Assembly (NCBI RefSeq): GCF_018863195.1
Contig: NZ_JAHKRT010000007.1
Span: forward strand, 62,001-126,000
DNA: 64,000 bases
Reading direction: 5' to 3'
Source of the DNA: Sphingomonas quercus
GTDB taxonomy: Bacteria > Pseudomonadota > Alphaproteobacteria > Sphingomonadales > Sphingomonadaceae
Positions 41,634-52,758 of the stretch are shown piece after piece. The notes under the pieces were generated by a model. The model was given only the letters and a program-made list of their open reading frames with translations, had not been told where the DNA came from and made no database searches. The position numbers and the translations under genes are program-made. Every line of letters starts with the position of its first letter. The first letter of the stretch is position 1.

Positions 41634-42254
41634 TCAGCCGGCCGGCTTTTCGAACGCGGCGGCGATGATCACCGTCACCTCATCCGAAATTCCCGGCAGG
41701 CCATAGGTCACGCCGAACTCGCTGCGCTTGATATGGGCGCGGCCCTCGAAACCGATCGTCGCCGTCTTGCGATTGGGATTGGTGCCGGCACCGTGGAACA
41801 GCACCTCCAGCGCCACCGGCCGCGTCACCCCATGCAGGGTCAGTTCGCCCTGCACCAGCGCCCCGGCCTGGCGAAGCTGGATGGCGGTCGAACGGAAGCG
41901 CATGGTCGGGAATTTCGCGGCGTCGAAGAACATCGGTGAGGCCAGCTCCTCGTCGAGCCTCGTGCTGGTCGTGCGCACGCTGGCGACCGGCACGGTGACG
42001 TCGAGAGCCGCGGCGGCCGGTCGCGCCGGGTCGATGGTCAGCGTTCCGGAGACCTCGGAAAAATGGCCGTAATAGGGCGTGAAGCCGAGATGATCGACGC
42101 CGAACAGGATCTGGGTGTGGCCCGGCTCCACCTGATAGGTGCCGGCGGCGACGCGGCTCGGATCGGGCGCGCCGGGGATGGCGTTCGGCGCCTGCGCTCC
42201 GGTGGCCGAGGCCACGGCGAGGAGGGCGAGTGGCAGGAGCAGGCCACGGCGCAT
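41634..42254 (-). CDS. YceI-family periplasmic lipocalin-like protein
   Basis: The 206-residue product has a signal peptide (MRRGLLLPLALLAVASATGAQA) and a YceI beta-barrel: YQVEPGHTQILFGVDHLGFTPYYGHF, then MFFDAAKFPTMRFRST, GELTLHGVTRPVALEV and GRAHIKRSEFGVTYGLPGISDEV. YceI proteins bind isoprenoid-like lipids in the periplasm. Length is normal. Start MRRGLLLP is the first that gives a good signal peptide; upstream codons do not. Confidence 0.93.
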   Translation of the reverse strand: MRRGLLLPLALLAVASATGAQAPNAIPGAPDPSRVAAGTYQVEPGHTQILFGVDHLGFTPYYGHFSEVSGTLTIDPARPAAAALDVTVPVASVRTTSTRLDEELASPMFFDAAKFPTMRFRSTAIQLRQAGALVQGELTLHGVTRPVALEVLFHGAGTNPNRKTATIGFEGRAHIKRSEFGVTYGLPGISDEVTVIIAAAFEKPAG

Positions 42255-42357
42255 CGGACGATCTCTCTCGAAAGACGAAGGGGCGGCCCTTCTCGGCGCC
42301 GCCCCCGTTTCTGTCAAACTTCACCCACCAGCTTCGCAGCCTTCAGGGTGGCGATGC

Positions 42358-42384
42358 TTCGGGGAAGCCCGCTGCCTCCCCGAA
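42358..42384 (-). terminator. Stem-loop downstream of ilvC
   Basis: TTCGGGGA (42358-42365) pairs with TCCCCGAA (42377-42384), 11 bases past the ilvC stop. It lacks a U-tract on the transcribed strand, so it may be a weak terminator or a 3'-end stabiliser. Confidence 0.5.
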
Positions 42385-42395
42385 AGCGCGCCGGA

Positions 42396-43989
<1,594 letters not shown>

Positions 43990-44037
43990 CGGTTTCGCTC
44001 GGATCGAAGGGGTGGAGAGGGGGCAGGCGCGCCGCGC

Positions 44038-45813
44038 TCAGACCAGCGCGCGCGCCTCGTCGTCCATCTCGCCCGATACCTCGTTGGCCTGGAGGATCAT
44101 GTCGGTATGGGCGGCCCCGCTCGGGATCATCGGGAAGCAGTTGGCGAGCTTCGTCACCCGACAATCGACCATCACCGGGCCGGGATGGTCGAGCATCGCG
44201 GCAATGCCGTCGTCGAGCTGATCCAGCGTGTCGATGCGCAGGCCGCGCCAGCCATAGGCCTCCGCCAGCCGCACGAAATCCGGCAGCGCCTCGGAATAGC
44301 TTTCGGAATAGCGGCTGGAATAGGTCAGCTCCTGCCACTGGCGGACCATGCCCATATATTCGTTGTTCAGGATGAACACCTTCACCGGCAGGCGATATTG
44401 GGTGGCGGTGGCCATCTCCTGGCTGTTCATCTGGATCGACGCCTCGCCGGCGATATCGATGACCAGCGCGTCCGGATCGCCGAGCTGGGCGCCGATCGCC
44501 GCCGGCAGGCCGTAGCCCATCGTGCCCAGCCCGCCGGAGGTCAGCCAGCGATTGGGATCCTCGAAGCCGAAATGCTGCGCCGCCCACATCTGGTGCTGGC
44601 CGACCTCGGTGGTGATGATCGGACGGCGGGCGTGGGTCGCCTCCCACAGCCGGCGGATCGCCGTCTGCGGCATGATCGCCTGCGCGTCGGGCGCGGGCGG
44701 CACGGCGAGGCAGTCCTTCGCGCGCCACCGGGCGATGCGCGCCTGCCAGTCGGTCTGGTCGACCCGGGCATGGCCGCGCTCGCGCCAGATGCGGATCATC
44801 TCGTCCAGCACCCGGCCGACATCGCCGACGATGCCCATATCGACGCGGATCACCTTGTTGATCGAGGAACGGTCGATATCGACGTGGATCTTCTTCGCTC
44901 CGGGGGCGAAGGCGTCGACCCGGCCGGTGACGCGATCGTCGAAGCGCGCGCCGAGGGCGAGGATCAGGTCCGCCTCGTTCATCGCCAGATTCGCCTCGTA
45001 GGTGCCGTGCATGCCGAGCATGCCCAGCCAGTCCGGATGGGAGGCGGGGAAGGCGCCCAGGCCCATCAGCGTCGAGGTGACCGGCGCGCCGGTCAGCGAC
45101 TGGAGCTGACGCAGGGCGGCACTCGCCTGCGGGCCGGAATTGATGATGCCGCCGCCGGTATAGAGGATCGGCCGCTCCGCCGCCGCCAGCATCTCCACCG
45201 CCGCTTCGATCAGCGCCGGGTCGGCTGCTTCCTGCGGACGATAGGTGGGGCGGACGCGCACCACCGGGTCGGCCGCCGCGTCGACGTCCGCCGGCCACGG
45301 CGCGGTGGCGATCTGGACGTCCTTGGGCAGGTCAATGACAACCGGGCCCGGCCGTCCGGAGGTGGCGATGTGGAATGCCTCGTGCAGCGTCGCCGCCAGC
45401 CTGGCGGGATCCTTCACCAGATAATTATGCTTGGTGCAGTGGCGGGTGATGCCGACCGTGTCCGCCTCCTGGAAGGCGTCGGTGCCGATCAGGTGTGTCG
45501 GCACCTGCCCGGTGATGACCACCATCGGGATCGAATCCATCAGCGCGTCGGCGAGGCCGGTGACGATGTTGGTGGCGCCCGGCCCGGAGGTGACCAGCAC
45601 CACCCCCGGCTTGCCGGTGGAGCGCGCATAGCCCTCCGCCGCGTGGGCGGCGCCGCCTTCCTGGCGGACGAGGATGTGACGCAGCTTCCGCTGCTTGAAC
45701 AGCGCATCGTAAATCGGAAGCACGGCGCCGCCCGGATAGCCGAACACGATCTCCACCCCGAGCGCGCTCAAGGTCTCGACCAATATGTCAGCGCCGCTCA
45801 GCTCGTCCTTCAT
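44038..45813 (-). CDS. ilvB: Acetolactate synthase large (catalytic) subunit
   Basis: The 591-residue ThDP enzyme condenses pyruvate to acetolactate. Visible: VEIVFGYPGGAVLPIYDAL (catalytic Glu upstream), GQVPTHLIGTDAFQEADTVG, GLGAFPASHPDWLGMLGMHG and the ThDP motif GEASIQMNSQEMATATQYRLPVKVFILNN (in which the usual GDGS reads GEAS). The start at 45813 has GGAACGA upstream; an ATG 12 bases earlier is possible. It heads ilvBHC. The 150 bases upstream show no clear attenuator. Confidence 0.96.
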   Translation of the reverse strand: MKDELSGADILVETLSALGVEIVFGYPGGAVLPIYDALFKQRKLRHILVRQEGGAAHAAEGYARSTGKPGVVLVTSGPGATNIVTGLADALMDSIPMVVITGQVPTHLIGTDAFQEADTVGITRHCTKHNYLVKDPARLAATLHEAFHIATSGRPGPVVIDLPKDVQIATAPWPADVDAAADPVVRVRPTYRPQEAADPALIEAAVEMLAAAERPILYTGGGIINSGPQASAALRQLQSLTGAPVTSTLMGLGAFPASHPDWLGMLGMHGTYEANLAMNEADLILALGARFDDRVTGRVDAFAPGAKKIHVDIDRSSINKVIRVDMGIVGDVGRVLDEMIRIWRERGHARVDQTDWQARIARWRAKDCLAVPPAPDAQAIMPQTAIRRLWEATHARRPIITTEVGQHQMWAAQHFGFEDPNRWLTSGGLGTMGYGLPAAIGAQLGDPDALVIDIAGEASIQMNSQEMATATQYRLPVKVFILNNEYMGMVRQWQELTYSSRYSESYSEALPDFVRLAEAYGWRGLRIDTLDQLDDGIAAMLDHPGPVMVDCRVTKLANCFPMIPSGAAHTDMILQANEVSGEMDDEARALV

Positions 45814-45969
45814 CGCTCGTTCCATGCGTTGGGAAGCCGCGCCGATAGCGGCTGAAAATTAGGGTGTCAAACCATTATAAGAAATATTATTCCCACAGCG
45901 CCCGCCGGATCATCATTTTATGACCGGCCTTTTGACCGGGCTGAGATAAACAACCGGGCGAAGATAAAC

Positions 45970-46001
45970 AAAAAGCCGCCCCGGGTCTCCCCGGGGCGGC
46001 T
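45970..46001 (-). terminator. Intrinsic terminator of the CAA/PEP-CTERM gene
   Basis: On the minus strand AGCCGCCCCGG pairs with CCGGGGCGGCT (11 bp) and is followed by TTTTTG, 35 bases after the stop of the secreted-protein gene at 46037. It separates that gene from ilvB. Confidence 0.9.
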
Positions 46002-46036
46002 CGAATGGGTTGGTGTCGAGCCGGGCGAGGCGGGGA

Positions 46037-47071
46037 TCAGCCCGCGATAATCGACCGCCGGCGGCGCGAACGCGCCATCATACCGACCATGCCGAAGCCG
46101 AGCAACATCGTGCCCCACGTCGCGGGCTCGGGCACCGGCGTCACCGGGGTACGCGGGCCGGGGCCCTGGAAGGTGCCGAGATGAACCTCGCCGCGCATCG
46201 CAAAATTGTTGACCGCAACCGAGCCCTCGATCGACGAGCTGTTGCCCAGCGCCGCATTGACGCCGAGGATCGAGCCGTGGAAGCCCTTCACGTCGATCGT
46301 GGTGGCTTCGACGAAGTTCCACAACACATGCTCATTCACCCAGGCGCCGGCGTTGAAGTTGCTGCTCTGGTCGATATCGGCGCCGAACACGTTGATCACG
46401 ATCGACAGGTTGCCGGCGAGGCCGGCGAACAGCTTGTCGTAATCATTGCCGTCCTCGAACGCCGCCTCGGTCATGTTGAACACGGCGAAGTCGCCGGCGC
46501 CGGTGACGTCGAGCTTGTTGGCCTTTGAGGTGATCGTGGCGATCGCCGGCAGCTGCTTCAGCGAAAGGGACAGCGCCGCCAGATCGTTGGCAAGGGTCGT
46601 CGTTTCCGTCTGGATCTGCGTCTTCAGGCCGGCGACGCCGGTGGTCGCGGTCTTGGTGCCGCTCGGGTTGAAGCCGCTCACCGTGCCGCCGGCATCGATG
46701 TGGCCGCCGACGTTCATGTTGATGTTGTTGATGTTGCCGCCGACGCGCACCGACTGCGGCGAGCCGAGCCCCGACTGGACCGCGGCGTTGCTGATGTTGC
46801 CGCCGACGGTCAGCGCGGCCCGGCTGCTGTGGGTGTAGGCGCCGGAACCGCCGCTGCCGACTTCGACGCCGGCCGAGTCACCGCCGATGAAGGCCTTGCC
46901 CTGCACATGCTGGGACCCGTTGGTCAGGTTGCCGAGTACGATCAGGTTCAGCTCGCGCATCGCCTGAAGGCCGTTCGCGGCATTGCCGAGCGCGGGATTG
47001 CCCACGGCGAGGGCGGGCGTGGCGAAGGCGAGCACGCTCGCGCTCGCAACCAGTGCGACGATCAGCTTCAT
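46037..47071 (-). CDS. Choice-of-anchor-A secreted protein with PEP-CTERM sorting signal
   Basis: The 344-residue protein has a signal peptide (MKLIVALVASASVLAFATPALA), a beta-helix-like body with LNLIVLGNLTNGSQHVQGKAFIGG and SVRVGGNINNINMNVGGHI typical of the choice-of-anchor A (CAA) domain, and a C-terminal VPEPATWGTMLLGFGMVGMM followed by RSRRRR. That tail is an exosortase/PEP-CTERM signal (PEPxxW, hydrophobic segment, basic end), predicting processing and export to the surface or EPS. The residue after Trp is Gly instead of the usual Ala. Intrinsic terminator follows. Confidence 0.9.
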   Translation of the reverse strand: MKLIVALVASASVLAFATPALAVGNPALGNAANGLQAMRELNLIVLGNLTNGSQHVQGKAFIGGDSAGVEVGSGGSGAYTHSSRAALTVGGNISNAAVQSGLGSPQSVRVGGNINNINMNVGGHIDAGGTVSGFNPSGTKTATTGVAGLKTQIQTETTTLANDLAALSLSLKQLPAIATITSKANKLDVTGAGDFAVFNMTEAAFEDGNDYDKLFAGLAGNLSIVINVFGADIDQSSNFNAGAWVNEHVLWNFVEATTIDVKGFHGSILGVNAALGNSSSIEGSVAVNNFAMRGEVHLGTFQGPGPRTPVTPVPEPATWGTMLLGFGMVGMMARSRRRRSIIAG

Positions 47072-47137
47072 GATGGACCCCGGCTCTCTAAATAGCTGCG
47101 CCGGCCTTAAAGGTGGCGCGGAAATCCCGCAACGGTT

Positions 47138-48061
47138 CTAAACGGCGCGTAAAGGATGAACTTCGTTACTGTCTACAAACGGCACATGCGGCCAAGCCTC
47201 GGGAAACTGGTGCCTGATCCACGTTTTCTGGCGCTTGGCGTAATTGCGTGTGTCCTGTTGAAGTTGGCGAAGCGCGGCGTCGAGCGTGATTTCGCCGTTG
47301 AGATGGCGGAGCAGCGGCGGCACCCCGATCGCCCGCATCACCGGTAATGCGTGATCCAGCCGCCGCGCTTTGAGCGCCGCCGCCTCATCGAGCGCGCCGG
47401 CCGCGATCATCGCCGCCGCGCGGGCGTCGCAGCGGGCATAGAGAAGCTCGGTGGGGGGCAGGATTACGAGCGGCTGGAGTGTGATGCCGTCGGCGATGCC
47501 GCCGCTTCGCCTCGCCCGCCAAATGAGGATCGACTGGCCGGTCGAGCGCACCACCTCCAGCGCGCGGGCGATGCGGGCGGTATCGCGCGGGCCGATGCGC
47601 GCCGCCGCCTCCGCATCTTCACGTTCCAGCGCGGCGCGGGCGGCGGCCACGTCCAGCGCGCGGACGGTGGCGCGCACCTCCGGGTCGATCTCCGGCACCG
47701 GCGCGATGCCGTCGAGCAGCGTGCGGATATACATGCCGGTGCCGCCGACAAGGATCGGCAGCCGTCCCTCGGCATGGGCGGCCGCGATCGCCGCCCTGGC
47801 ATCCCCCGCCCATTGCGCCGCCGAACAGGCATCGGCGCCGTCGACATAGCCGAACAACCGGTGCGGCACGCGCGCCTCCTCCTCGGCGCTGGGGCGGGCG
47901 GAAAGAATTCGGAGATCGCGATAGACCTGCGCGGAATCGGCGTTGACGATGACGCCGCCAGTCCGTTCCGCAAGCGCCAGCGCATGAGCCGACTTGCCGC
48001 TCGCCGTCGGCCCGGCAATAAGCGCCACCGCCGGCCGGCCTTGTGGAGAGATCATGTTCAT
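47138..48061 (-). CDS. miaA: tRNA dimethylallyltransferase
   Basis: The 307-residue enzyme prenylates A37 of tRNAs reading UNN codons. Visible: P-loop ALIAGPTASGKSAHALALAE, VNADSAQVYRDLRILSARP, LPILVGGTGMYIRTLLDGI and RQLQQDTRNYAKRQKTWIRHQ. The start MNMISPQ at 48061 has AGGG 5 bases upstream; MISPQ at 48055 is an alternative. Either way, the 5' end overlaps the divergent serB start. Confidence 0.95.
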   Translation of the reverse strand: MNMISPQGRPAVALIAGPTASGKSAHALALAERTGGVIVNADSAQVYRDLRILSARPSAEEEARVPHRLFGYVDGADACSAAQWAGDARAAIAAAHAEGRLPILVGGTGMYIRTLLDGIAPVPEIDPEVRATVRALDVAAARAALEREDAEAAARIGPRDTARIARALEVVRSTGQSILIWRARRSGGIADGITLQPLVILPPTELLYARCDARAAAMIAAGALDEAAALKARRLDHALPVMRAIGVPPLLRHLNGEITLDAALRQLQQDTRNYAKRQKTWIRHQFPEAWPHVPFVDSNEVHPLRAV

Positions 48062-48938
48062 CGCAACCCTGATAGCAGCCGATACGATCGGCCGCGGCGA
48101 TATTTCCGCCGCGCGTGACGCGCTCGCCGCTGCTGGCGCCAACCCGGTCGAGCCGCGCTGGCTCGACGAGGGCAAGGCCGCGGACCTTCCCTTCACCGGC
48201 GATGCCGTCGCCGCTCGCGCCGCGCTCGAGGGGCTGGCCGCCGGCGTCGATGTCATCGTCCAGCCGGAGGCGGGGCGCGCCAAGCGGCTGCTCGTCGCCG
48301 ACATGGATTCGACGATGATCACCATCGAGTGCATCGACGAGCTCGCGGATTATGCCGGCATCAAGGCGGAAATCGCCGCCGTCACCGAGCGCGCGATGCG
48401 CGGCGAACTCGATTTCGGCGAGGCGCTTGCCGCCCGCGTCGCCCTGCTCAAGGGCCTCGCCGCGGACTCGATCGACCGCTGTCATGCCGAGCGGGTGGCG
48501 ATCATGCCCGGCGCCCGCGCGCTGATCCGCACCATGCGCGCGCGGGGCGGGCGGACCGTGCTGGTGTCGGGCGGCTTCACCGTGTTCGCCGATCGCGTCG
48601 CCGCGGAGATCGGCTTCGATCGCGCCATCGCCAACCATCTCGACATGGCCGACGGCGCGCTGGCCGGTACGGTCGCCCAGCCCATCGTCGATGCCCAGAC
48701 CAAGGTGACGACGCTGCTCGCCGAGCGCGACGCGCTTGGCCTCATGCCGGAGGAGACGCTGGCGGTGGGCGACGGCGCCAACGACATCCCGATGATCCAG
48801 GCCGCCGGCCTCGGCGTCGCCTATCATGCCAAGCCGCGCACCGCGGCGGCGGCGGCGGCGCGCATCGACGCCTGCGATCTGACCGCGTTGCTCTACGCGC
48901 AGGGCTGGCCGCGCGCCGAATGGGCGGCGGACGAGTAA
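48054..48938 (+). CDS. serB: Phosphoserine phosphatase
   Basis: The 294-residue HAD phosphatase makes serine from phosphoserine. Motif I LLVADMDSTMITIECIDELAD (nucleophile Asp), motif II VLVSGGFTVFADRVA and motif III/IV AVGDGANDIPMIQAAGLGVAYHAKP are complete. An N-terminal ~75-residue ACT-like region precedes. Start has GGAGAG upstream within the miaA coding sequence. Divergent from miaA with overlapping starts, convergent with the SPOR gene. Confidence 0.96.
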   Translation: MFIATLIAADTIGRGDISAARDALAAAGANPVEPRWLDEGKAADLPFTGDAVAARAALEGLAAGVDVIVQPEAGRAKRLLVADMDSTMITIECIDELADYAGIKAEIAAVTERAMRGELDFGEALAARVALLKGLAADSIDRCHAERVAIMPGARALIRTMRARGGRTVLVSGGFTVFADRVAAEIGFDRAIANHLDMADGALAGTVAQPIVDAQTKVTTLLAERDALGLMPEETLAVGDGANDIPMIQAAGLGVAYHAKPRTAAAAAARIDACDLTALLYAQGWPRAEWAADE

Positions 48939-48951
48939 GGGGAGGGGCGGC

Positions 48952-49863
48952 TCAGGGCGCGACCAGGAAACAGCCCTTGCCGGCCTTCTGGATGGCGGCG
49001 CACGCGCTCGCCGCCGCCGCCTTGCCGGGGAAGGGGCCGGCCTGCAACCGGGTTACCCCGTTCGCCGGCATGAAGCGCGGCGTCAGATCGCGCAACGTCG
49101 CCAGGCGGGACAGGTCCGTCCAATAATTCTGCGCCGCCTGCTCCTGGCCGAAAGCGCCGAGCTGGATGCGCCAGCCGCTGCCCGCCGACACCTTCGCCGG
49201 GTGCACGGTGGCAGCCGAGGCCGGGGCGCGAACGGCCGTCTCCGCCCGGGGCGCGGCAGCAGGAGCCCCGTTCGCGCCGAGCGCGCTGGCCAGTGCCGCG
49301 CCCCTCTGCCTGTCGGCGACGTTGATATAGGTTTCCATCGTCGCCAGACTGCGCTTTGCGGCATCGAGCCCGCCGGCGGCGGCCCGGCTCATCATCGCGT
49401 AGGCGCGGGGCCAATCCTTGGCCACGCCGTCGCCGTTGAACAGCGCGGTGCCCAGCACATATTGCGCGCGCGGCTCGCCCGCGGTGGCGGCCTTTTCCAG
49501 CCACGAAAACGACTCCGACCGTCGCGGCGAGGTGAACAGCATGAGGCCGAGCTGCGCCTCGGCGTTGAGATAGCCCTGATCGGCTGCCTTGCGATACCAG
49601 GATTGGGCCTGATCCGGATCCGCGGGCACGCCCTCTCCGCGGCGATAGGCCTGCCCGAGATTATACTGCGCCTCGGCATTGCCCGCCGCGGCGCGCGATC
49701 GCCAGCCCGCGATGGCGGCGGCGGAATCCTGAGGGGTGGTATTGAGGAACACTGTCGCCACCTGATGTCCGGCTGGCGCGTCTGTCTCCGCGGCTTGCGC
49801 GGCCTGGGTGGCGAGGGTGACGGCCATCGCCGCCGCTGTCAGCTTGCCTATGCACAGTCCCAC
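48952..49863 (-). CDS. Sel1-repeat and SPOR-domain periplasmic protein
   Basis: A GTG at 49863 with GGACGGG upstream gives a 303-residue protein with a signal peptide (GLCIGKLTAAAMAVTLATQAAQA|AE). Sel1-like repeats follow (AEAQYNLGQAYRRGEGV, AEAQLGLMLF, PRAQYVLGTALFNGDGV), then an Ala/Pro-rich linker and a C-terminal SPOR domain (WRIQLGAFGQEQAAQNYWTDL ... FMPANGVTRLQAGPF). SPOR domains bind denuded glycan at division sites. A TTG 39 bases upstream is another possible start, but gives no better signal. Confidence 0.85.
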   Translation of the reverse strand: MGLCIGKLTAAAMAVTLATQAAQAAETDAPAGHQVATVFLNTTPQDSAAAIAGWRSRAAAGNAEAQYNLGQAYRRGEGVPADPDQAQSWYRKAADQGYLNAEAQLGLMLFTSPRRSESFSWLEKAATAGEPRAQYVLGTALFNGDGVAKDWPRAYAMMSRAAAGGLDAAKRSLATMETYINVADRQRGAALASALGANGAPAAAPRAETAVRAPASAATVHPAKVSAGSGWRIQLGAFGQEQAAQNYWTDLSRLATLRDLTPRFMPANGVTRLQAGPFPGKAAAASACAAIQKAGKGCFLVAP

Positions 49864-49999
49864 GGTGAACCCGTCCAGCAATGCCTCCCCCGAGTGCCGC
49901 AATGCGCAAGGGCGAGTTGTTACGTAAATGACTTAATATTTGGTTACCTCTGGGCAGGCGTCGGCCATTCGCCGGCGTCGTGAAGGGGGCCTGTGCCGC

Positions 50000-51238
50000 T
50001 CAGCCAAGCGGCTGCCCGCCCTTGATCGTGCGCAGCACCTTGCCCTGCACGGGGAGGCCGTCGAACGGGGTGTTGCCCGCCGCGCCGGCCATGCGATCGG
50101 CGTCGATCTTCCACGGCGCATCGGCATCGACGATGACCAGATCGGCTGCGGCGCCCACCTCCAGCCGCCCGCCCGGCAGCCCGAGCAGCCGCGCCGGATT
50201 GGTCGACACCAGCGCGAACAGGCGCGGCAGGTCGATCACCTCGTCTCGCACCAGATTGAGCGACAGGGCGAGCAGCGTCTCGGCGCCGGCCATGCCCGGC
50301 GCGGCATCAGCGAAGGGCAAGCGCTTTGCCTCCGGCCCACGCGGATCATGGCCGGAACAGATCACGTCGACGGTGCCGTCGCGCACCGCCTCGATCGCCG
50401 CGCGCCGGTCATCCTCGCAGCGCAGCGGCGGGGAGAGGCGGGCGAAAGTGCGGAAGCCCGTCATCGCGATATCGGACAGCATCAGATGGGCAGGGGTGAT
50501 CCCGCAGGTGACCCGCACGCCGCGCGCCTTGGCGGCCCGGATCAGCTCGAACGCGCGCGCCGTCGTCACCTGGCGGAAGTGCAGCCGCGCGCCGGTGTCC
50601 TCGGCCAGCATCAGGTCGCGCGCCACCGCCATCGCCTCGGCGGCGGCGGGGGCGGCGGCAAGGCCGAGGCGGGTCGCGGTCTCGCCCTCGGTGGCGACGG
50701 CGGCGCCGGTGAGTCCCTCATCCTCCGCGTGGGTGATGACGAGCATGTCAAGGGCCGCCGCATAGCTCAGCAGCCGGTGCATCACGCCGGCGTCGGCGAT
50801 GCGCGCGCGGCCGGTGGCGACGGCGCAGGCGCCGGCCGCCTTCATCAGCCCGATCTCGGCAAGCTCGCGGCCCTCGAGCCGGGCGGTGGCCGCCGCGATC
50901 GGGTGGATCCACACATCAGGCTTGCCGGCGGCGGCGGCGCGCTGGATCAGGGCCGCGTCGTCGAGCGCGGGCGCCTGATCGGGCATCAGCGCGGCGCGGG
51001 TGATACCCCCGGCGGTGAAGCCCGGCAGGTCGATGGCGAAAGCGCCGAGATCGACCAGCCCCGGCGCCACCACCGCGCGCCGCACATCGGCGACCGCATC
51101 GGAGCTGCGCAGGGTGATGTGATCGAGATCGCCGAGCACCTCGATGACGCCGTCGCGCGCGAGCAGGCAGCCCTCGCGTACCGTGCCGGCGACGGGATCG
51201 ACGAGCCGCGCGTTGCGCAGCGCCAACGCCCGGCTCAT
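50000..51238 (-). CDS. Dihydroorotase-like protein lacking metal ligands (PyrC'/PyrX type)
   Basis: The 412-residue product has the amidohydrolase fold of dihydroorotase ([58 protein letters not shown]). In active enzymes the first motif reads DLHVH; here it is DLGAF (Gly65, Phe67), and the TDHAPH motif reads SGHDPR. It therefore should be catalytically dead and serve as structural partner of aspartate transcarbamoylase, as in Pseudomonas PyrC'. Its start overlaps the pyrB stop by 4 bases, so they are made together. A true dihydroorotase must be elsewhere. Confidence 0.9.
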   Translation of the reverse strand: MSRALALRNARLVDPVAGTVREGCLLARDGVIEVLGDLDHITLRSSDAVADVRRAVVAPGLVDLGAFAIDLPGFTAGGITRAALMPDQAPALDDAALIQRAAAAGKPDVWIHPIAAATARLEGRELAEIGLMKAAGACAVATGRARIADAGVMHRLLSYAAALDMLVITHAEDEGLTGAAVATEGETATRLGLAAAPAAAEAMAVARDLMLAEDTGARLHFRQVTTARAFELIRAAKARGVRVTCGITPAHLMLSDIAMTGFRTFARLSPPLRCEDDRRAAIEAVRDGTVDVICSGHDPRGPEAKRLPFADAAPGMAGAETLLALSLNLVRDEVIDLPRLFALVSTNPARLLGLPGGRLEVGAAADLVIVDADAPWKIDADRMAGAAGNTPFDGLPVQGKVLRTIKGGQPLG

Positions 51239-52194
51239 GCCCAGCCCTCCACCTTGCGGCGGCGCCGGGTCAGCACGTCGAGACAGGCCATGCGCACCGC
51301 CACCCCCATCTCCACCTGTTCGGTGATCGCCGAGCGAACGGCATCGTCGGCGAGGGCGGAGGTGATCTCGACGCCGCGGTTCATCGGGCCCGGGTGCATG
51401 ACGAGCGCGCCCGGCGCCAGCCGGTCGATCCGCTCCGGCGTCAGGCCGTAGAGCGCGTGATATTCGCGAGGCGAGGGGATGAAGCCGCCATGCATCCGCT
51501 CCGTCTGAAGGCGAAGCGCCATCACCACGTCGGCATCCCTGATGCCGTCCTCGAGATTGGTGAAGACCTTCACGCCCATCCGCTCGATATCCCGGGGCAG
51601 CAGCGTCGGCGGACCGACCACGCGTACCTCGGCATTGAGCGCGGTCAGGCAGAGAATGTTCGAGCGCGCCACCCGGCTGTGCAGCACGTCGCCGCAGATC
51701 GCCACCACCTGATTCTCGATCCTGCCGCGCCGCCGCCGGATGGTCAGCGCGTCGAGCAGTGCCTGGGTTGGATGCTCGTGCCGCCCGTCGCCGGCGTTGA
51801 GCACCGGGCAATCGACCTTCTCGGCGATGAGCTGCGATGCGCCCGAGCTTTCGTGGCGGATGACGATCACGTCCGGCCGCATCGCGTTGAGCGTCACTGC
51901 GGTGTCGATCAGCGTCTCGCCCTTCTTCACGCTCGACTGGGCGACCGCCATGTTGACGACGTCCATGCCGAGCCGCTTGCCGGCGATCTCGAAGCTCAAC
52001 AGCGTGCGTGTCGAATTCTCGAAGAAGGCGTTGATCTGGGTGAGGCCGAACAGCCGCTCGTCATGCTTGGCGGTGGCGCGGTTGAGCGTCACCCATTGCT
52101 CCGCCTCGTCGAGCAGGAACAGGATTTCGTGCGGCTGAAGGCCATAGATGCCGGTGAGGTGGCGATGCGGAAAGGGATGGACGCCGTCGGACAT
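51235..52194 (-). CDS. pyrB: Aspartate carbamoyltransferase catalytic subunit
   Basis: The 319-residue enzyme joins carbamoyl phosphate and aspartate in pyrimidine synthesis. Carbamoyl-phosphate motif [20 protein letters not shown], then [15 protein letters not shown] and [14 protein letters not shown] are all present. No PyrI subunit is adjacent; the inactive dihydroorotase homologue downstream (4-base overlap) likely replaces it as partner. Start [12 protein letters not shown] is chosen; upstream codons are Pro/Gly-rich. Confidence 0.96.
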   Translation of the reverse strand: MSDGVHPFPHRHLTGIYGLQPHEILFLLDEAEQWVTLNRATAKHDERLFGLTQINAFFENSTRTLLSFEIAGKRLGMDVVNMAVAQSSVKKGETLIDTAVTLNAMRPDVIVIRHESSGASQLIAEKVDCPVLNAGDGRHEHPTQALLDALTIRRRRGRIENQVVAICGDVLHSRVARSNILCLTALNAEVRVVGPPTLLPRDIERMGVKVFTNLEDGIRDADVVMALRLQTERMHGGFIPSPREYHALYGLTPERIDRLAPGALVMHPGPMNRGVEITSALADDAVRSAITEQVEMGVAVRMACLDVLTRRRRKVEGWA

Positions 52195-52299
52195 GAGCCG
52201 GTCCGATAGGCGAGGGGAGGCCGGGGGGCAACAGGGTGGTGGGACCACCGCTGTGCGGCGGGGAGCGCCCATCCGGCGAGGGCGGGTGTCGTGGATGCC

Positions 52300-52758
52300 T
52301 CAGCGCATCAGCGCGTCGATCGCACCTTGCAGGATATAGGCGGCGGCCATCTTGTCGACCGCCTCGGCGCGCTTGGCGCGGCTCGCGTCGGCTTCCAGCA
52401 AGGTCCGCGTGACCGCCGCTGTCGACCAGCGTTCGTCCCACAGCAGGATCGGGCGCTTGAGGACCGACAGGTTGCGGGCGAAGGCGCGCACCCCTTGCGT
52501 GCGCGGCGAATCGCTGCCGTCGAGCGACAGCGGCAGGCCGATCACCAGCCCGCGCACCGCCTGCTTCGCGAAGAAGGCGTCGAGCGTGGCGAGATCCTGC
52601 CCGAACTTGGTGCGCTTGATCGTCTCGGCGGGGGTGGCGATCGTCCATTGCGCGTCGCACAGCGCGAGGCCGATCGTGCGGGTGCCGACGTCGAGCCCGG
52701 CCAGCCGGCCGCCCTGCGGCAGCGCCTCGGCGAAGGCGGCGACGTCGGTGCCGATCAT
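52300..52758 (-). CDS. ruvX: Holliday junction resolvase-like RuvX (YqgF)
   Basis: The 152-residue RNase H-fold protein shows [58 protein letters not shown] and [12 protein letters not shown], as in YqgF/RuvX, with the catalytic carboxylates. It is implicated in 16S pre-rRNA 5'-end processing. Overlaps the DUF3089 gene upstream by 4 bases. Confidence 0.95.
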   Translation of the reverse strand: MIGTDVAAFAEALPQGGRLAGLDVGTRTIGLALCDAQWTIATPAETIKRTKFGQDLATLDAFFAKQAVRGLVIGLPLSLDGSDSPRTQGVRAFARNLSVLKRPILLWDERWSTAAVTRTLLEADASRAKRAEAVDKMAAAYILQGAIDALMR

